Source of the DNA: Norana najaformis
Taxonomy: Eukaryota; Annelida; Clitellata; Crassiclitellata; Hormogastridae
Direction of reading: 5' to 3'
DNA: 64,000 nt
NCBI GenBank assembly: GCA_964023275.1
Contig: OZ029915.1
Span: 2,560,245-2,624,244, forward strand
Position numbers and translations under genes: made by a program. The notes under the pieces are model-generated. The model worked only from the letters and a program-made list of their open reading frames with translations, searched no databases and was not told where the DNA came from. This document shows positions 35,801-48,575 of the stretch, one piece after another (position 1 is the stretch's first letter; every line of letters begins with the position of its first letter).

Positions 35801-38271
35801 TGATGTGTGTAATCCCTCAGGAAATATTGTCTAGAGCCTAGTAATAACATCTGGAACAACTCCCGTCTCTTTATCTCCCGTGTATTATCATTATTACTAT
35901 TACAGTGTATTATTATTGTTGTGAATAATAATATTATATTTATTACACATGATAGGTCTAAACACTTACAGATCAGAAGCAGGTTAAGTGTGTATTTAGG
36001 GACCAAAATGTTTTTAATGGCTTGCAGAAGCAGTCGAAAGTAGATGTGCTCTGTGTTTTAAGTGTAATTTTATGATTTCATTTGCTTTTAACTTCTTCGA
36101 TTGCAGGCAAAAAGCTGTTTTTAAATGTTTATAACAATGACCTGAATGCATTTTAATAATTTGGTGTCAGCATGAGTTGATTTGCTTAGAGAAGCCTGTG
36201 AAAGGTTTTTGGGGTTAAACGAATTTAGTAATTATGCGTGGTTGTGGTGACTTAGTTAATGTTAAGTTTTGTAACATGCGCTTTTTTATGTGCGAATGTG
36301 ATGGCCTAGTAAGTGTTCGATCTTTGTAAGATATGTGCCGATTGGGTTCCGAAGAGTTGAAGATGTGTTACGTGCTGGTTAATTTCCTAACAAAGAATAT
36401 ATATTGATGGCTCACTATGCAGATGAGTGGCCTGTTTTATTTTCCTTGAGTTGGGTAACAGGCTTATTTTTTCTTGTTGGTCATTGGGGCTGATCCAGGA
36501 TTCAAGATGGTGTCAGAGTCTTGTTGAATGTTAGCCGGAGTGTGGTTTTGGCCTGGTCTAGGAAAACATATGCCTTTGGTACGTCGCTGGTTATGTATGT
36601 TATACGAGGTACTGTTATGTAGTAACTGATGATGGATGGCTTGACTTCTTGCTTGCCTTTAGTTATGGCCTTAGCATTACATTTCTGTCTTGCCTTCCAC
36701 CTAGCCTTCTTTTCTTGCGACTCTTGCACCTATTCGAGTGCTTTTCTTGCATTCCGTGTTGCCTCGTAACTTGCCTTGAGTTCTTGTCTTCTCATGATTT
36801 CTGCAAAACATGCGTGCCTTTACAAACAGTTGAGGAAGCTTGATGCTTTGGTAAACTGTAATTTGTCCAGTTTTTTGTATTCAGAACGGCAACCAGTCTT
36901 AGTACTGTTCTCAGATGGTAAAATTGGTAAGGTGTCCGTTTGAAGAACACTGTGGAAATTTACTGGAAATTATTGGAAATTCAAGACTTGAAAACTGTGT
37001 TCTTCATTGTTAAATTTCTTGTCTGCTCGATTTTGTTGGCGTGTCTTGGTTTGCTTCTGAAAAGACGCTTTTCATTTTGGAGGGCGAGGTTGACGTCAAA
37101 AAAACTCTGTTTGTGGTGGTCAGTGTCCCCTCTTAGAAGTCCCAAATGGTGTGATGGACTTGTCCATTTAATGGCCTCTAAATTAAATGGACACTGATAC
37201 ATGTACACTGTCATCAGAAGGCAATTTACGAGTTCAGTCAAAGTGTATTTGTCGCTATGGTAACATTCAATCATTCAGTCAATCAGTATCTTTCTAAAAT
37301 GTTTCTCCCAGGAACCCCTGTTGATCAGCAGCACTAAAGGAGGGTTTTTAAAATGTAAAAAGTTGATTTTTGTCCACTTTTTTAACTTTAGAGGATAAAA
37401 ATGTGCATTTCTGAATAGAGGCTCATTTCGTGTCGATTGCAAGTGCCTTTAACCACAATAGGATTTTTTCCAAAATGGTCACTGGATCCAGGCTTCTCAA
37501 CTCTTGCTTCGCTTAATCAGTTTTGTGTGTTCTAACGAACAATTGCTTATAGACAGATTGAAGTCAATTAACGGATGAAATGCCTTGGTATCTGATTACA
37601 GAATTTGTGATATGATATGTGTATAAAATAGGGCTTGGTGTTTTATAGTTCCAGTGTTAATATGTACCTGTGGTGTTAATGTGTACCTGGGGTGTTAATG
37701 CGTACCTGTGGTGTTAATGCGTGCTTGTGTTAGTGCATACCTGGGGTGTTAAAAAATACCTGTGGTGTTTGCTGCGTCACTTAATACCATCATCACTCTC
37801 ATTGTTTCGTTGCTTATTTTACCTTATTTTATTTTTTGTTTTTTTCAGTTCTGTTCTTAATTTTATCGTTATTTTATTATATCTGAAAATCTTCATCTGT
37901 TTTGTTTTCTTCATCGTTCTTGTAATTTCTTTCTGATCAGTGTGATGATGCCGTATTGCTCACGAGTCCTCAGTGCTCGAAACTATGGGAAGGTTTGGGT
38001 CAGACTGTGCAAGAGAGTGCCTTCCCTAAGCCAGATAAATTATTTTGAGCTGGACAAAAGCGTAGAAGAGAATGGTCCTGCGGGTGGACCCGACATTCGA
38101 AGCTATGACATCTGGCTTCTTTTTACCGTCTACTTTCTCAATAGCCTCATTGTCGTATATAAATTTTCTGTGTGAAATATTCTATTTTGGTTGTGTGACT
38201 GTAAATATCTTCAGTTTTTACATTTCTTTGTGACCATCTTCAGTTTCACGTTTCCTCGGCCGGTCATTCTT

Positions 38272-38540
38272 TTTCGCTCCATTGTGGCACCATCTTTTTT
38301 ACTGTTGTCTTTCTTTTTCGCTCCATTGTGGCACCATCTTTTTTACTGTTGTCTTTCTTTTTCGCTCCATTGTGGCACCATCTTTTTTACTGTTGTCTTT
38401 CTTTTTTGCTCCATTGTGGCGCCATCTTTTTTACTGTTGTCTTTCTTTTTCGCTCCATTGTGGCACCATCTTTTTTACTGTTGTCTTTCTTTTTTGCTCC
38501 ATTGTGGCGCCATCTTTTTTACTGTTGTCGGCATTTTAGT
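38272..38540. repeat. 44-bp minisatellite, six copies
   Basis: The unit ctccattgtggcaccatctt then ttttactgttgtctttcttt then ttcg repeats six times from about 38277. Two variant types (gcacc with ttcg, gcgcc with tttg) alternate in the right half. Confidence 0.95.
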
Positions 38541-38671
38541 GGACTATTGTTACCGTATGCATTGGCTTATTATCACAGTCTTCATCTCGGCTGTTTTCAC
38601 GTCCAGTTTTCGTTGATTTCTGTGTCACCATCTTTATTTTAATTTTTGCCATCTGGATTCGATTTTCACTG

Positions 38672-38962
38672 TCATCAACTCTGATGATTAGTGTGTTTGA
38701 CTGTTAACCCAGAGGTTATCGGTTCAAATCCCTCTCTGTAGTGAAAGATATTTCAAGATTTATTTTGCGCTTGCACCCCTCTGTAGACTTAACTATAATG
38801 AGTGCATCGACTGCACACTGCCAGCAGTAGCATCAGACATCGAGGAAGAGGACTGGCCACCAGCTGTCATATGCCGAGGCCAAGAATAGTGAAGTCGCTA
38901 ACATTTTTACTGATGGCTGCTGCCAGGGTTTAGCTCAGGAGACCGATCTTCTCTTTAACTTC
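38672..38962 (+). mobile_element. tRNA-derived SINE (family D), near full length
   Basis: A box tgattagtgtgtttgactgt, B box cggttcaaatccct, then gtgcatcgactgcacactgc, tcatatgccgaggccaag and tagctcaggagac. Confidence 0.75.
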
Positions 38963-39574
38963 ATCACCATTTTGATTTTAATCGTCGCCATCTTGATTAT
39001 TACTGTAATAAAGTTTTGCCATTTTAGTTTTCATTGTTGCCATCATATTTTCACTAGCTTTGTCGTTATGTACACTGTGGCCATCTTGATTTTCGTCTTC
39101 ACGTCTTTGTTTAAGGACTAATTTCGTCCACTTTGTTTAGCGTCATCATGTGCGGTTGGTTCAGGGTTGTGTTCCTTCGTCTGCATTGTTTTTATCAACA
39201 GATTTTTAGAATAAACTGATGTTGCTTTTTTCTCTAATAAAAAGTTACAAAACAGGATAATATTTCGATTGCTATGATCAAAGTTAACTATTTCTCCAAC
39301 AGATTATAATTTTTCAGAATAATTTCACTTGAAGCAACCATCAATTGATACCGTGTGAATTATGACAAGTCATAGATCCTATCAAAAATGCGGGATTACA
39401 TAAACACAATGTTTTTGCAATTCATAAATGAAAAGTTCCAGTTTTCATGGCCATACATATTTGCCAGATGTAATGCTACCTTCATTTTTATGACACACAG
39501 TGTGTCCGTGAATGTTTGGGCTAAACTTAAACATTCAGGCTGTTCTAGTATTCAGACGAAGCAGTAATCATAAA

Positions 39575-39735
39575 AATTCGAAATTTCTAAAGCACTACTT
39601 AAAAGCTAAGCACAGGGGACCAGCTTATTCAGGTCAAGTTGGTGGGTTTGTCCAAATATTCCATGTCAGGAACTAAGTCCGGTTTTCAGAAGACCAGGGT
39701 GAGAAGCAGGAGAGGAGCTGTTAGGGTGAGTTGCG
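39575..39735 (+). mobile_element. dispersed repeat (family F)
   Basis: cgaaatttctaaagcactac, gcacaggggaccagcttatt and gttggtgggtttgtcc match the copy at 3678. It ends gttagggtgag, where the 3678 copy has a telomere-like array. Confidence 0.55.
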
Positions 39736-39811
39736 TTGGTCGGTATATGTGATGAATTGTTGCATTGAAGTAACTCCACTGGAGTTAGAGTTTGCTGTTG
39801 CTACCATATAG

Positions 39812-39871
39812 TCATTCCTGGTCAACAACTTTTCCCACGACAGCCACGGCCTCGATTTCCACTTTGGCTCC
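39812..39871 (-). CDS. RIDA: RidA exon 6 and stop
   Basis: Acceptor attgttcttgcag. It encodes GAKVEIEAVAVVGKVVDQE and TGA. Glu125 is the expected active-site residue. Confidence 0.95.
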   Translation of the reverse strand, partial: GAKVEIEAVAVVGKVVDQE

Positions 39872-42800
39872 CTGCAAGAACAATTAATTCAGAAACTGCA
39901 AATGGTCTGTCAGTAACAGTCTTATATCAACCTGATTGCTAAAATGGCCAATAAAGAATCTGTTAAATTGATGTAAGTAGATTTAAATCTTCACTTAGTA
40001 TACAAACACCTGTAATGTTGAGGCGCCCATTCAAACAGGCGTAGGCGGTGAAGGATCGTGCCTGATGTGGATTCTGCGTCTGGCACTGTAATCCATTTGG
40101 TAGCGCGCTGGATCTGTCATCAAACGGTTGATAGTTTGAGCCGGCAAGTGGACTCTGTGTAATGACCCTAGACAAGTTGTTCACACACACTTATCTCACA
40201 TTGAGATTCAGATTTACTGACCTTAACCTTAACTCTGTATTCTAAGTGCAATAAACAATGTACCAAAAAAACACAGAAGTCTTGAGAAGCGATAGCTCCA
40301 GAGCAATCCTTACCTTTGGCAAACCCTTCACAGCGTACGCAGCTCGAGCTGGATGGTGACTCTTGAAAACTAAAAGACAAAAACAATTCATGATACATAT
40401 GGCACAACATTCAGACTGCGTATTATGTCTGTCTTCTCGGATTTCTCTCTTGGTTCTTGGCCAGATTCACCAAGGAATTTGGAATGCACATGGATTTTGC
40501 TTAGCAGTGACCATCGACTGATATCTTGAGCATTATAACAGTGGCGCTATAGAAGTTATCAGATTATTATTATCTATATAATAAAAATCATATAAAATAC
40601 ATGATCCATTCAGAACAGTCGACATATGACACCGACATCATCACGCGAACAATATAAGAACGAAGTAATTCTTTGCACTTGGCCAGGGAGATGGAGAGTA
40701 ACATTTATAATGCATTTGCATTTATTAGGGTTTTGGCAATTGCTTACATGGCTGGCAGTTAACTTGGAGCAACAGCAATTCCCTTCTGCAGAAGGGACAT
40801 TTCGTCGAACTAGCATGCTGATGCTCTCTGCGTGGGAGATGCTCGTTTATTAGTATTTACCAGCAACGCCATATGATCAACACAGTGCTTAGCAGTTGAG
40901 TTGCAGACATATTCACGATCTTTACATAACCACCGCCACAAGTGAGATGCAATTTCTTGAAAGAATTTAAAAAAACGTAAAAAATTAAAAACACCAAGAA
41001 ACCTTTCCTTCAGAACTAAGAGCTCACTAATCAAATCGACCAGGTTTTCATACAAAACGCGCTATATAAAATGTTGTTAAAATTACAGTTACAAGGTAGT
41101 TGCAGGTCAAAAAAAAGTCAAATAGTCAAGAATCGATCTTGGTATGTAAGCCTATGTTCAGGCATGCGTGTTTGTGCGCATTTCAAAGACATTTAAAATG
41201 GTGCTTTTTCTTGCCTCTCACACTTAGCGACTATCATACTTACATTTCTCGTAAATGGCATTCATGGCCGGCCAATCATTGATGTCCGAGAGCAGAACGG
41301 TTGCCTTGACGACTGCATAAATTATCAAAACGAAAGTTAGTTTATTAATTATTAATGTATGACATTGCACATATACACCCTATATCGCTGAAGCTATATT
41401 AAGTGTCCGAAAATGTGGTGTATCTAAAAATTTATACAGCACATTTTAACAAAAACTTCTCATAACAAGGTGATGTGCGTAGTTACAAACCATTGTTGAA
41501 GTCAATTCCTGCGACCTTCAGAAGTCCTCCAATGTTTTTCAAAGCCTAAAATACAAGCACGCCACACCACATGATGTGAAAGATAGAAGGTAAGGTAAGG
41601 TAAGAATGTAAGACAAGCACTAAGGTAAGGTAAAGTAAGGTAAGATAACGGAAGCAACATCTAGTAAAATGAGATAAAGTAAGAGAATGTAAGACTATCT
41701 AAGGTAATTGAATGGTAAGGTACATTAAGGTAAGGTAATATATGGTAAGGTAACGTAAGGGGTATGTAGGGTAAGGCAAATTAAAGTAGGGTTATCAGGC
41801 AGTGAGGGCGACGGCTGGCCACCCACCCTCATATGCCAAGGCTAGGAAAATGAATTCTCCCTAACACTTATATCCACAGCTGCCTCCAAAGCCCAGCCTA
41901 AGGGACTGCTTCTTCTTCTATGTAGGGTACGGTAACGTAACATAAGGTAAAGCAGGCTTGGTACGGTAAAGTAAGGTAATGTCTTTATTGATAGAAGTTG
42001 TCACGTGTTGTCATGGTGTCGAGGTCATGACTCAAGCATGACTTGTGATTTCCTCAGTTGCAGCATACATTACTGACAGTCAGCAAACCTAGCAACGAGA
42101 CAGGTGAAATCGCCAAATGAACCTGTTCCGTTTCTGGTCCTATTCCACCTGGAACAAGATTTCCTGTGGCCGGATCGGCTCCTATCGCTCCAGATATGTA
42201 CATTGTGTTGTCGATAATGACTGCAGGGCTGTTGTGAAACACAGACAAATTGAACACAACATTATAAACTGTCCTCAAACTCCTTTTTTTCGCATTTCAA
42301 TCTAAGTTGTCAAAAGTTCGTGATGACTCGAAAATGGGCGTAAGAAGATTCAACCGCTAAGACTGGGATGCAACTTTGGTCTAGAAAGGGTAGGTACTTA
42401 TATATTTCTCCTCCACGTTTTACACCTTCGTGTAGGCCTAATAATTATTCTTGTGACTAATAGTATAAAGTAACTGGTGTGATCTCACCCGATAAATTCA
42501 CTGAAAAATGAGCAGGGTCGAGGCCGTAAGGTCGCTATAGAAAAGCATGTATATATACATTTAAAACTGGCATACATAACCTATACATAACCTGGCCCTC
42601 TGCCTGACTTTTGGATCTTGACCTGGAACCGAACCCCTTGTGCCTATCGATTTGGTTTTTGACTGAGCGCCAGTGAATAAGCTGGTTCCCGTTACGTGGC
42701 TTTCGTTGGGCGCTGTAGATTCTCGAGATTACGATTACGATACACTGATATTGTAAATTTTACATCTATTGTCTACACACATTGTCTACAACCGAGTTTG

Positions 42801-43010
42801 TGCTATGTGGTCTTGTATTGTCTAACAGTAATACATCGTGTGCATTAATAGCTTATACGCCCTAATAACAATTATTTGCAGTCTTAACTCACTCAAACCA
42901 TGCATGCCTTTTAGGATTTTAGCAATGAATCCTTACCTGTACGGGGCTCCGGAAGGCTGTGCATTTGGCAATTTAACGATTTTTCGTGTAAAGACTCTTT
43001 CGCTGGCCAT
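39812..43010 (-). CDS. RIDA: RidA/UK114 family: 2-iminobutanoate/2-iminopropanoate deaminase (gene span, 6 exons)
   Basis: RidA hydrolyses reactive enamine/imine intermediates, released for example by threonine and serine dehydratases, to ketoacids and ammonia. It protects PLP enzymes and acts as a cytosolic or mitochondrial homotrimer. Exons on the minus strand: 43010-42937, 42228-42123, 41545-41491, 41312-41244, 40369-40314 and 39871-39812. All introns are GT-AG with agreeing phases, and the sum is 420 nt (139 aa plus stop), against about 137 aa in human. Visible landmarks: GAPYSPAVIIDNTMYISG, GADPATGNLVPGG, VKATVLLSDINDW, HHPARAAYAVKGLPKGAKVE. The substrate-binding Arg (R110 in PARAAY) and the Glu 15 residues later (E125) are kept, which suggests an active enzyme. 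No N-terminal targeting peptide is evident. Confidence 0.96.
40010..40205 (+). mobile_element. SINE fragments in RidA intron 5
   Basis: aggcgcccattcaaacaggc then ggtgaaggatcg resembles the family A body. It is followed by a separate tRNA-like head (tttggtagcgcgctggatct and gatagtttgagccgg). Confidence 0.5.
40314..40369 (-). CDS. RIDA: RidA exon 5
   Basis: Acceptor ttgtcttttag, donor gtaagg. It encodes FKSHHPARAAYAVKGLPK, containing the substrate-binding Arg110. Leaves in phase 0. Confidence 0.95.
41244..41312 (-). CDS. RIDA: RidA exon 4
   Basis: Acceptor taatttatgcag, donor gtaagt. It encodes VKATVLLSDINDWPAMNAIYEK plus one base. Confidence 0.94.
41491..41545 (-). CDS. RIDA: RidA exon 3
   Basis: Acceptor ttgtattttag, donor gtttgt. 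It encodes ALKNIGGLLKVAGIDFNN, the helix that follows the first strands in the family. Leaves in phase 1. Confidence 0.93.
41585..41790. repeat. GGTAA minisatellite-like region
   Basis: Irregular aaggtaaggtaa units across 200 bp in RidA intron 2, with more at 41925-41990. Similar GGTAA-rich stretches occur at 23620-23745, 50275-50400, 58835-59095. Confidence 0.8.
41797..41920 (+). mobile_element. SINE body (family D) in RidA intron 2
   Basis: cagtgagggcgacggctggc, tcatatgccaaggctagg and aaaatgaattctccctaaca, ending aagggactgcttcttcttc. Confidence 0.65.
42123..42228 (-). CDS. RIDA: RidA exon 2
   Basis: Acceptor tttcacaacag, donor gttcat (weak but phase-correct). It encodes PAVIIDNTMYISGAIGADP up to GPETEQ, the core strand and the loop that faces the trimer cleft. 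Confidence 0.94.
42480..42745. mobile_element. family A 3' fragment (+) and family F copy (-)
   Basis: gatctcacccgataaattca then ctgaaaaatgagc (family A) is followed by an inverted family F segment (gagcgccagtgaataagctg, gctgtagattctcgagatta). Both lie in RidA intron 1. Confidence 0.55.
42937..43010 (-). CDS. RIDA: RidA exon 1
   Basis: Start ATG at 43010 (context caaaacATGg). It encodes MASERVFTRKIVKL...GAPY plus two bases. Donor gtaagg. Its Ser codon is completed by exon 2. Confidence 0.93.
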
Positions 43011-43199
43011 GTTTTGGACGAATCTGTGTTGTTTAGGGCAGTCGAATTGCAAACTTCTTATCCAGTTAAGGTTAAGTTAGGTCTTAGTATACATTCACAT
43101 AAGTTACAACAGAAGATTTTGAACTTTGCGTTACGGGTTGAATGTACATACGATCTTTGAACTTGATTCTTTGCAAGTTCAAGGATCAGATCGCCTCCC

Positions 43200-43350
43200 G
43201 TATTATTTCCATTCCTCCATCAAAGACCCGCCCACTTCAGTTGGCAGCCGCAGCCATCCAATATTATTTAATCTTTTCATGCCCGGCTTGAAATTGAACC
43301 CCGGACCTTTAGGTTGGCAGTAGAGCACGCAAACCAACAGACTGACGCCC
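43200..43350 (-). mobile_element. tRNA-derived SINE head
   Basis: On the minus strand: cagtctgttggtttgcgtgc (A-box-like) and ggtccggggttcaatttc (B box). Confidence 0.55.
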
Positions 43351-43619
43351 ACAACTTAATTATTTCGTGTGGGGCTACCCCCTGGTGCGGACGCCCTATA
43401 GGTGGGCCTACTCACTCGATAAATTAATTGAAAAATGAGCTGGATCGGTCATACGGTCACTATAGAAAAACGTGTAGGCCCACATTTACGTTTACTATCC
43501 CTCCCCATCTGAATGCAATTTGTATTTAATTTCGCTTGACCCAGCCATTCCAAGAGTCTTTACCAAGATCCACCCACCCATAGTTCTTTCCTCTACCGAG
43601 AAAATGCACCTTAGTGGGG

Positions 43620-43930
43620 AGACATTTTTAAAGCACCACTTCAAGAATTAACTCATCAGGGGTGCTCCCGAGCCGAACCAGTGAGACCACTGTCAAATAA
43701 TAGACTTCAGGCGTCTGCGAAACTGCGGAAGGGACAAACTGGGGAGCTCGAGCCGCAGCTGTCGGGAAAGGCGATTCCAGCTACTAGGTCCAACATAGGC
43801 GAAGCTTCTAGACTGAGCTGTAGCAGTGCGCATACGAGGGACAGTCAGGAGTCCAAGCGCAGCCGACCGGAGAGTGCTACGGCCTGGAACCAAGGAGACC
43901 GAAATGCAGAAGTCCCTAAGGTATGACGGA
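43620..43930 (-). mobile_element. LINE 3' end (family E)
   Basis: The minus-strand frame encodes [29 protein letters not shown] and LPQFRRRLKSII, then a 3' UTR. It is the same family as 479-815 and 50995-51300. Confidence 0.75.
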
Positions 43931-46779
43931 GAAGAGTGTAATACGTAAACATGTCAATATAATAATAAATTCCCACAGAAAATTATACATCATACATATA
44001 TTAACATACACAGCAAGCATTATGTAACAATCTAGTGATAATATTATCATTGCAAAAATTTTTACCTGTGGAGCAGTGGTTTAGTTAAAAGGACTACTGA
44101 TTACAGAATGCAATGCACTGTTAGTTTTAGCACAATTCAATTAAAATCCTTGGATAAAACTGCAGTATCCGTTAACCCCGTAACTATGGCAACAGTTAGC
44201 TTTACCCACACAGAACTTTCACATTTATTAGGAACACCAACTCAATCAAAAATATATGTAAAAATCAAACCTAAACAACATAAACCCCACAATTCATTTA
44301 CTCCATTTTCAGGCTCTGTACAGCTACATTGTAGTTTAATTCTTAAAATTATATAGCTCTGCTATCTTGTATAAATGAGCGCCTCTGCTACATTCCAACA
44401 GGGACATGGGATGTTTACCTTACATGGGAACGTTACTTTACCATCCCAATGTAATAAGGAATGCTTGAGCAATGGCATTATGCAACTGTGTGCCAAGACT
44501 TGTTCAAGGTCCCTACACAGTAACGACCTTAGGGGAAAGCTTGAACCTGCACACTTCACACACCAAGTCAAGTACTCAACCAATGGGCCACTGAGCCACA
44601 CCAAATAATCAAATGTAATGTAATCCAATGTAACCAAGCAAAAAACTTTACACAGGCTGTGTAAACTCATTCAATTTTTGCAGTTGAAAACTTAATCACT
44701 GATTAATTAAACTTTATTGTGCATGCAAATCAGAGTAAAAAGTTAAAAGATAATTTTTAAAAAGTTATTACAGAACAACCTACAACAGTGCGGCTTCATA
44801 CACCATGGTACATTAAATTATGACCCCCAGTTATGATTAATTTTATCTAAATTTTCTAGTTCTTTCGTTACATACACTGACAATCGAATATACATCCAAG
44901 AATACTTTACACTTGTCATCATTTAAGCATCCTTTAAAGACCACCAAAGGCGCTATATAAATGTAAAAATACATCTACGTTTTTACAGCCAGGTGTAGGA
45001 ACTTTTTATGGCCACAGTGTAGCAGCAAACGTTTAAATAATCACACAAATCTAGGAATGTAAGAATGGTTTAAAAAATATATTTTCTTAGAATATCTCAG
45101 AATAATTATAAACAGCAGATTTCTTCAAGGAAGAAATAGAACTGGTTGGAATCGTCATGTTTTAATATCACCCTGGTGGGTCTTGCCCCCAATACCCCCT
45201 TGTCCCACCACCATCGTCATCATCACAGACAAGAAAGTATCATCACTGCAGTAAGAAACCAACGATGAAGACCTTACTCAAGAAGATTCAACATAAAACC
45301 ACTTTTTAGCAGAGTAACTCAATAACTATTTGCAAAATTAATTATGAATTTTAAAAAATTTAGCAATCACCACTAGTTGTAATCAAAAACATTGAAAAGC
45401 AAAACTTTGGAAAACTCTTCAGATATGAAGCAAATCTGCATGAAAATACAAACGACAGCCAGACTGGAAAAGAAGCTTTAAGTTTTGATGCAAAACAGAA
45501 TCTCATCATTGTAAATGTTTAAATGCCACAAAATCAACGAAAAATAAACCAATAAGAAATTAGTAAAGCTTCAAAACCATAAATCAATCAGTTAGTCATT
45601 TTGCAAATATTCAGCTCACAGTAATTTCCCTGTAAACATTCAGTTTACATTACGACCTCTCTGAACATTCAGTTTAAATTACGTCCTCTGTAAACACTGT
45701 TTCCGCTGCTTCAAAATCAAACATACTGAAAAATGCCTTAAACCTTTTTACACCTTTAGCAACACTGTTTATTTTACTATCAATTAAAAATCTAGCAACA
45801 GTTATAGCAGGGTTTTCGAGTGCTACTGAGAAACTGCCTAATAAATGGGCTACATAAATGCAGAAAATCCACATTACAATACAATACATTATGATGAACA
45901 ACCAAGAAACATCGTAAAACAAATGTCATCATCGAAGTCTCTGCAATTTTGTTACTCAACTCAAGCAATTCATCTTTGCAGCCACGAACATGACAGATTC
46001 AAAATATACCGATTGCTCACATAATTAATTAATTAATTATATTAATTTACAAGCGTCAAGTATTCTAAAGCGCCTACGGTCAAGTTTCTAAACACTGCAG
46101 CTCAGTCAAAAGAACAACACAGATACACAGGCTGACAGACAGACAAACAGACAGACAGACAGAGAGACAGGCAGGCACGCAGACAGACACACAGACAGAT
46201 GACAAAAATTCAGCAGTAGGGGTGACACAATCTGCTGCCCATCAAGTAAGTTCTGCCCAAAGCTTTCCGCATGTAAACCTTATAAATGCATGCAATAACC
46301 AAAACCAGTTTGGTTTCAAGTTGCTTTTATTCCAAGTGGCTTTGGGGAGTCAACCCAACCACAGCAACCACCCCGCTCCCACATCCATCAATGTAATGTC
46401 TACCTATTCCTCCGAAGGGAAATTCTGGTAAGTGAGGACCTTTCCAACAGACTGAGTTACAATAGGATCCTTCTTTCTAAAAGCCAAGATCATATTCCAG
46501 GCATGCTGGGGCTCGATGCACAACTGCCCCCAGCTTGGTACCACTAATGACCACCTACGGAGCAATCAACAGCCACGTTTAGAGACGATACGACAATCGC
46601 ACAGCTTTGTTATGTTAAACTACCCTCAAAACATAAAAGTTGTAGCAGATAGCAGTATACATGTAGGTTGTTGTTTTTGCTATCTTTTAGCTGCCAGTGA
46701 TTTTCATGTATGACTAACACGTACAGATTTAGTTTCCATTGGAGCAACTAACATGACTGAGCTAAAAGGAGGCTAGTGA

Positions 46780-47075
46780 ACGGTAGTGGTGATTCCAATG
46801 TTTAATGACATCTTATGGCATCAAAGGCCGTTGACGTCGCCCTCCTCTTTTATCCAGGCTTCGGACTGGCACCACCCGACTAAAGGCAGTGGCTTGTTGT
46901 CGTTTCCAATGTTTAATGACATCTTGTGGCATCAAATGCCGCTGATGTTGAAAGGCAGAAAATTTCTACATGTCCAGGATCTTGAGATTCGTCCATTGCC
47001 GGCTCAAGGGCCTCAGATAAGGAAATGAGCGCCTCCCTTATGTTTCACTTGTGAGATATGGGATACTTTACTTTT
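46780..47075 (-). mobile_element. family I and family K repeats, inverted
   Basis: atgtttaatgacatcttatg appears twice (46797 and 46909) with gtcgccctcctcttttatcc and actggcaccacccgac between. It continues with catgtccaggatcttgagat and tgagatatgggatactttac (family K). Confidence 0.55.
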
Positions 47076-48575
47076 ACATCAAGAGAAATTCATCAGGGGA
47101 GTATCCCACTGGACATCGCAAAACCATGATCGAACAGAATGGTTTTCAAGAGTTATAAAGGTAATGGTTAATAAAAAAGGTTAATAAAAGTTAATAAAGG
47201 TAAAGGAGCTTGTCGTAAGGTGCTAGGTATCCCATACCAGAAAGTTGTACCAACTGTTACAATGCTTCTGCAATTTATAATGAAATTCTGGTGTTCAATC
47301 TTCCCGCTGGGTCGTGACCCAACCAAAAGAAAAAACAAAATCTAGGAAGCCGACTATAAATCACATCTTGTCAAATCATAAGATATCCGATGAAACTTGG
47401 CTGGTACTTAAAATAAAATTATTCGATAATAATAATAAAAATGCTACTGATAACAATAATAACAACAAAGACATGATATGAACCATAACGCCAAACTGAT
47501 AACCAAATGATACGTGGATATTGTGCCTACAGTGGCTCTGAGCAGTTCATCCCGCATGGGCGCTAAACAAATTTAACAACATAATACAACAGAAAAATCA
47601 GCCAGAAGTAATTTTCCACAGCTTGTTATTACTCTGAGAAGTTTTCGTAGTTACAACTAATTCACAGGAGCTAAACTCAATTTTTACGATCGTCCGATGT
47701 GTTACATCAAATTTAGTACTTTCAAACGAAGCAACGTACACACGTGTGTGTACACAGCTTAAATTCATATAGCCCCTTTTGAGGCCTGACAGACAGCCTT
47801 ATTCCATCTGTGTTAAGATAGTGAACAAAACAGCCAGACAACCCAAAAAATAACTCCAACTATTAATGAAAAGCAACACAACATGACCTTTTAAGTGTTC
47901 CACAAGAATTTTCATATTCACCCAGTAATAGTAATATTACTAATAATAGTAGTAATAATAATACTAATATCAGCTTCCGTCTTCCTCAGTACTTTCGGTC
48001 TGCCATATCTCGACGGGGATTAGCCAGTCCTGATGTAATTTCACATCTACAGAATTTACTACCACGAGGGACCTTCTTTTTCTCATTTGATTTTGCAAAA
48101 CAACTGAAGAAATATCTATTTCCAGCTACCTGTGCTTTCGAGGTGAATTAATAAATTAGCATGATATAAAAATCTGATTACTACCTGAAATCTCTGAATG
48201 TTTTATGAAATCCCAAGGGATAATGGCTAATAAAATAACAATAATATGAATATGAATAAAAACAATAACAATACGAATATTAGTAATACCAATAATAACA
48301 AGTTGTTTACAGCAATCACTAAAGACACATATTCAAAACAAATCTCAACATGTCGGGTAAAAAGCCGCTTGCCGATGACCCAGCAAACATAAACCATACA
48401 TGATAAAAATAAAAATAAATCTCGTTATTAGGAAGATGTTTCTGGAGAAGAGCGGATGGCATCTACAGCAATTGGAAAGCAGACGGGAATGTAGTAAATT
48501 CAGCTGAAGCGTGAGGATTACAGACGACGACGACAAAAACCATGGCAACTGGTCCCGTGGCGACAACGGCGCCAC

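Larger units (their letters stand above)
32474..39811. other. PHACTR-RidA intergenic interval, possibly including PHACTR 3' UTR
   Basis: No exon was found. The stretch holds SINE copies and minisatellites, listed separately, separated by plain AT-rich DNA (33100-33700, 33900-34650, 34800-37900). aataaa-type signals occur at about 39006 and 39235 on the + strand, just before the convergent RidA end. Whether the PHACTR transcript reaches that far cannot be told from sequence alone. Confidence 0.4.
43011..48575. other. RidA-Rab3 intergenic interval
   Basis: It contains a SINE head near 43200-43350 (-), a family A fragment at 43395-43475, a LINE tail at 43620-43930, SINE-like sequence at 44440-44610 and family I/K repeats at 46780-47075. 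The stretches 44100-46100 and 47100-48300 are AT-rich with no exon that I recognise. RidA's promoter should lie just above 43010 on the minus strand, but no motif is clear. Confidence 0.5.

Noticed and set aside
44108-44356. 82-codon + frame in the RidA-Rab3 interval
   Set aside because: AT-rich chance frame without splice sites or a recognisable family.
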